From Peromyscus leucopus (lineage: Eukaryota > Chordata > Mammalia > Rodentia > Cricetidae), in the NCBI RefSeq assembly GCF_004664715.2, contig NC_051068.1, positions 17,852,668 through 17,916,667 on the forward strand: a stretch of 64,000 bases of DNA, written 5' to 3'. A program made the position numbers and the translations under genes. The notes below the pieces were generated by a model, which searched no databases, was not told the DNA's origin, and saw only the letters and a list, made by a program, of their open reading frames with translations. This document shows positions 63,824 through 64,000 of the stretch, one piece after another; the stretch's first letter is position 1, and each line of letters begins with the position of its first letter.

Positions 63824-64000
63824 TGTGGTGATATATTGTGTACCCTAATAAAATTTGCCTGAAGAACAAGCCACTAGATTAAACATAGAGGCCAGGCAGT
63901 GGCGGCACATACCTTCAATCCCATTACTTGGGAAGCACACATGCCTTTAATGGCTGAGCAGAGAAAGGTAGATAAGGCGTGAGGAGACAGGAACTGAGGC
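63824..64000 (+). mobile_element. Partial LTR-like repeat containing B1-derived sequence (cut by window edge)
   Basis: Starts TGTGGTGATATATTGTGTAC, followed by CCTAATAAAATTTGCCTG, then a B1-like stretch (GAGGCCAGGCAGTGGCGGCA) and later TAAGGCGTGAGGA. I associate this start with an abundant cricetid LTR-type repeat, but the family name is uncertain and the 3' end lies outside the window. Confidence 0.45.

Larger units (their letters stand above)
56251..64000. other. 5' flank of Trpc3, no gene recognised
   Basis: Contains old B1 and ID copies (56605-56740, 57100-57185), MIR remnants, a B4 (58838-59037), an L1 3' end (59815-59917), a B1 (60036-60235), a MER1-type repeat (60438-60852), an LTR (61313-61803), B1/ID copies (61890-62330) and a repeat cut by the right edge. 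57270-58830, 59040-59815 and 62330-63820 hold nothing recognisable. Confidence 0.75.

Overview
The window is nuclear DNA from a rodent, most likely a cricetid (deer mouse, vole or hamster type). It is dense in B1, B2/B3, B4 and ID SINEs, which are rodent elements. The youngest B1 copies carry a variant I associate with cricetids, and there are ERVK-like solo LTRs. The only protein-coding gene I can support is Trpc3, on the minus strand, covering most of the window. Trpc3 encodes the diacylglycerol-activated, calcium-permeable cation channel TRPC3.

Layout in gene order (right to left): 5' flank and CpG-island promoter (about 64000-55946); coding exon 1, encoding the long-isoform N-terminus (55945-55767); an 18.3-kb intron; large exon 2 with the ankyrin repeats (37429-36658); exon 3 (29150-28962); exon 4 (20731-20567); exon 5 (16901-16685); exon 6 (16076-15843); exon 7 (12837-12573); exon 8 with the pore and S6 (9123-8928); exon 9 with the TRP domain (6833-6624); exon 10, the 84-nt cassette at the start of the calmodulin/IP3-receptor-binding region (3520-3437). 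All ten exons have AG/GT boundaries and compatible phases. They join into 2511 nt, or 837 codons, without a frameshift or stop. Only the last about 72 residues, known from the family, are missing. They lie beyond the left edge. The gene looks intact and functional.

Everything else is intron or 5' flank: SINEs with clear target-site duplications, two solo LTRs with perfect 6-bp duplications plus a third relative, ancient MIR fragments, L1 3' ends, microsatellites, a 49-bp minisatellite and a retroposed 5S rRNA pseudogene. The 7.7 kb to the right of the CpG island shows no gene. I found no new multi-gene system. The observations most worth checking concern Trpc3 expression: a roughly 330-nt AG-free polypyrimidine tract at the exon 5 acceptor, a (CA)26 tract just upstream of exon 9, a G-quadruplex motif and an upstream ORF in the promoter/5' leader, the cassette exon 10, and loss of the internal Met used by one human isoform.

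Residue numbers below use the short form (M1 = Met of MRDKG in exon 2); add 73 for the long form.
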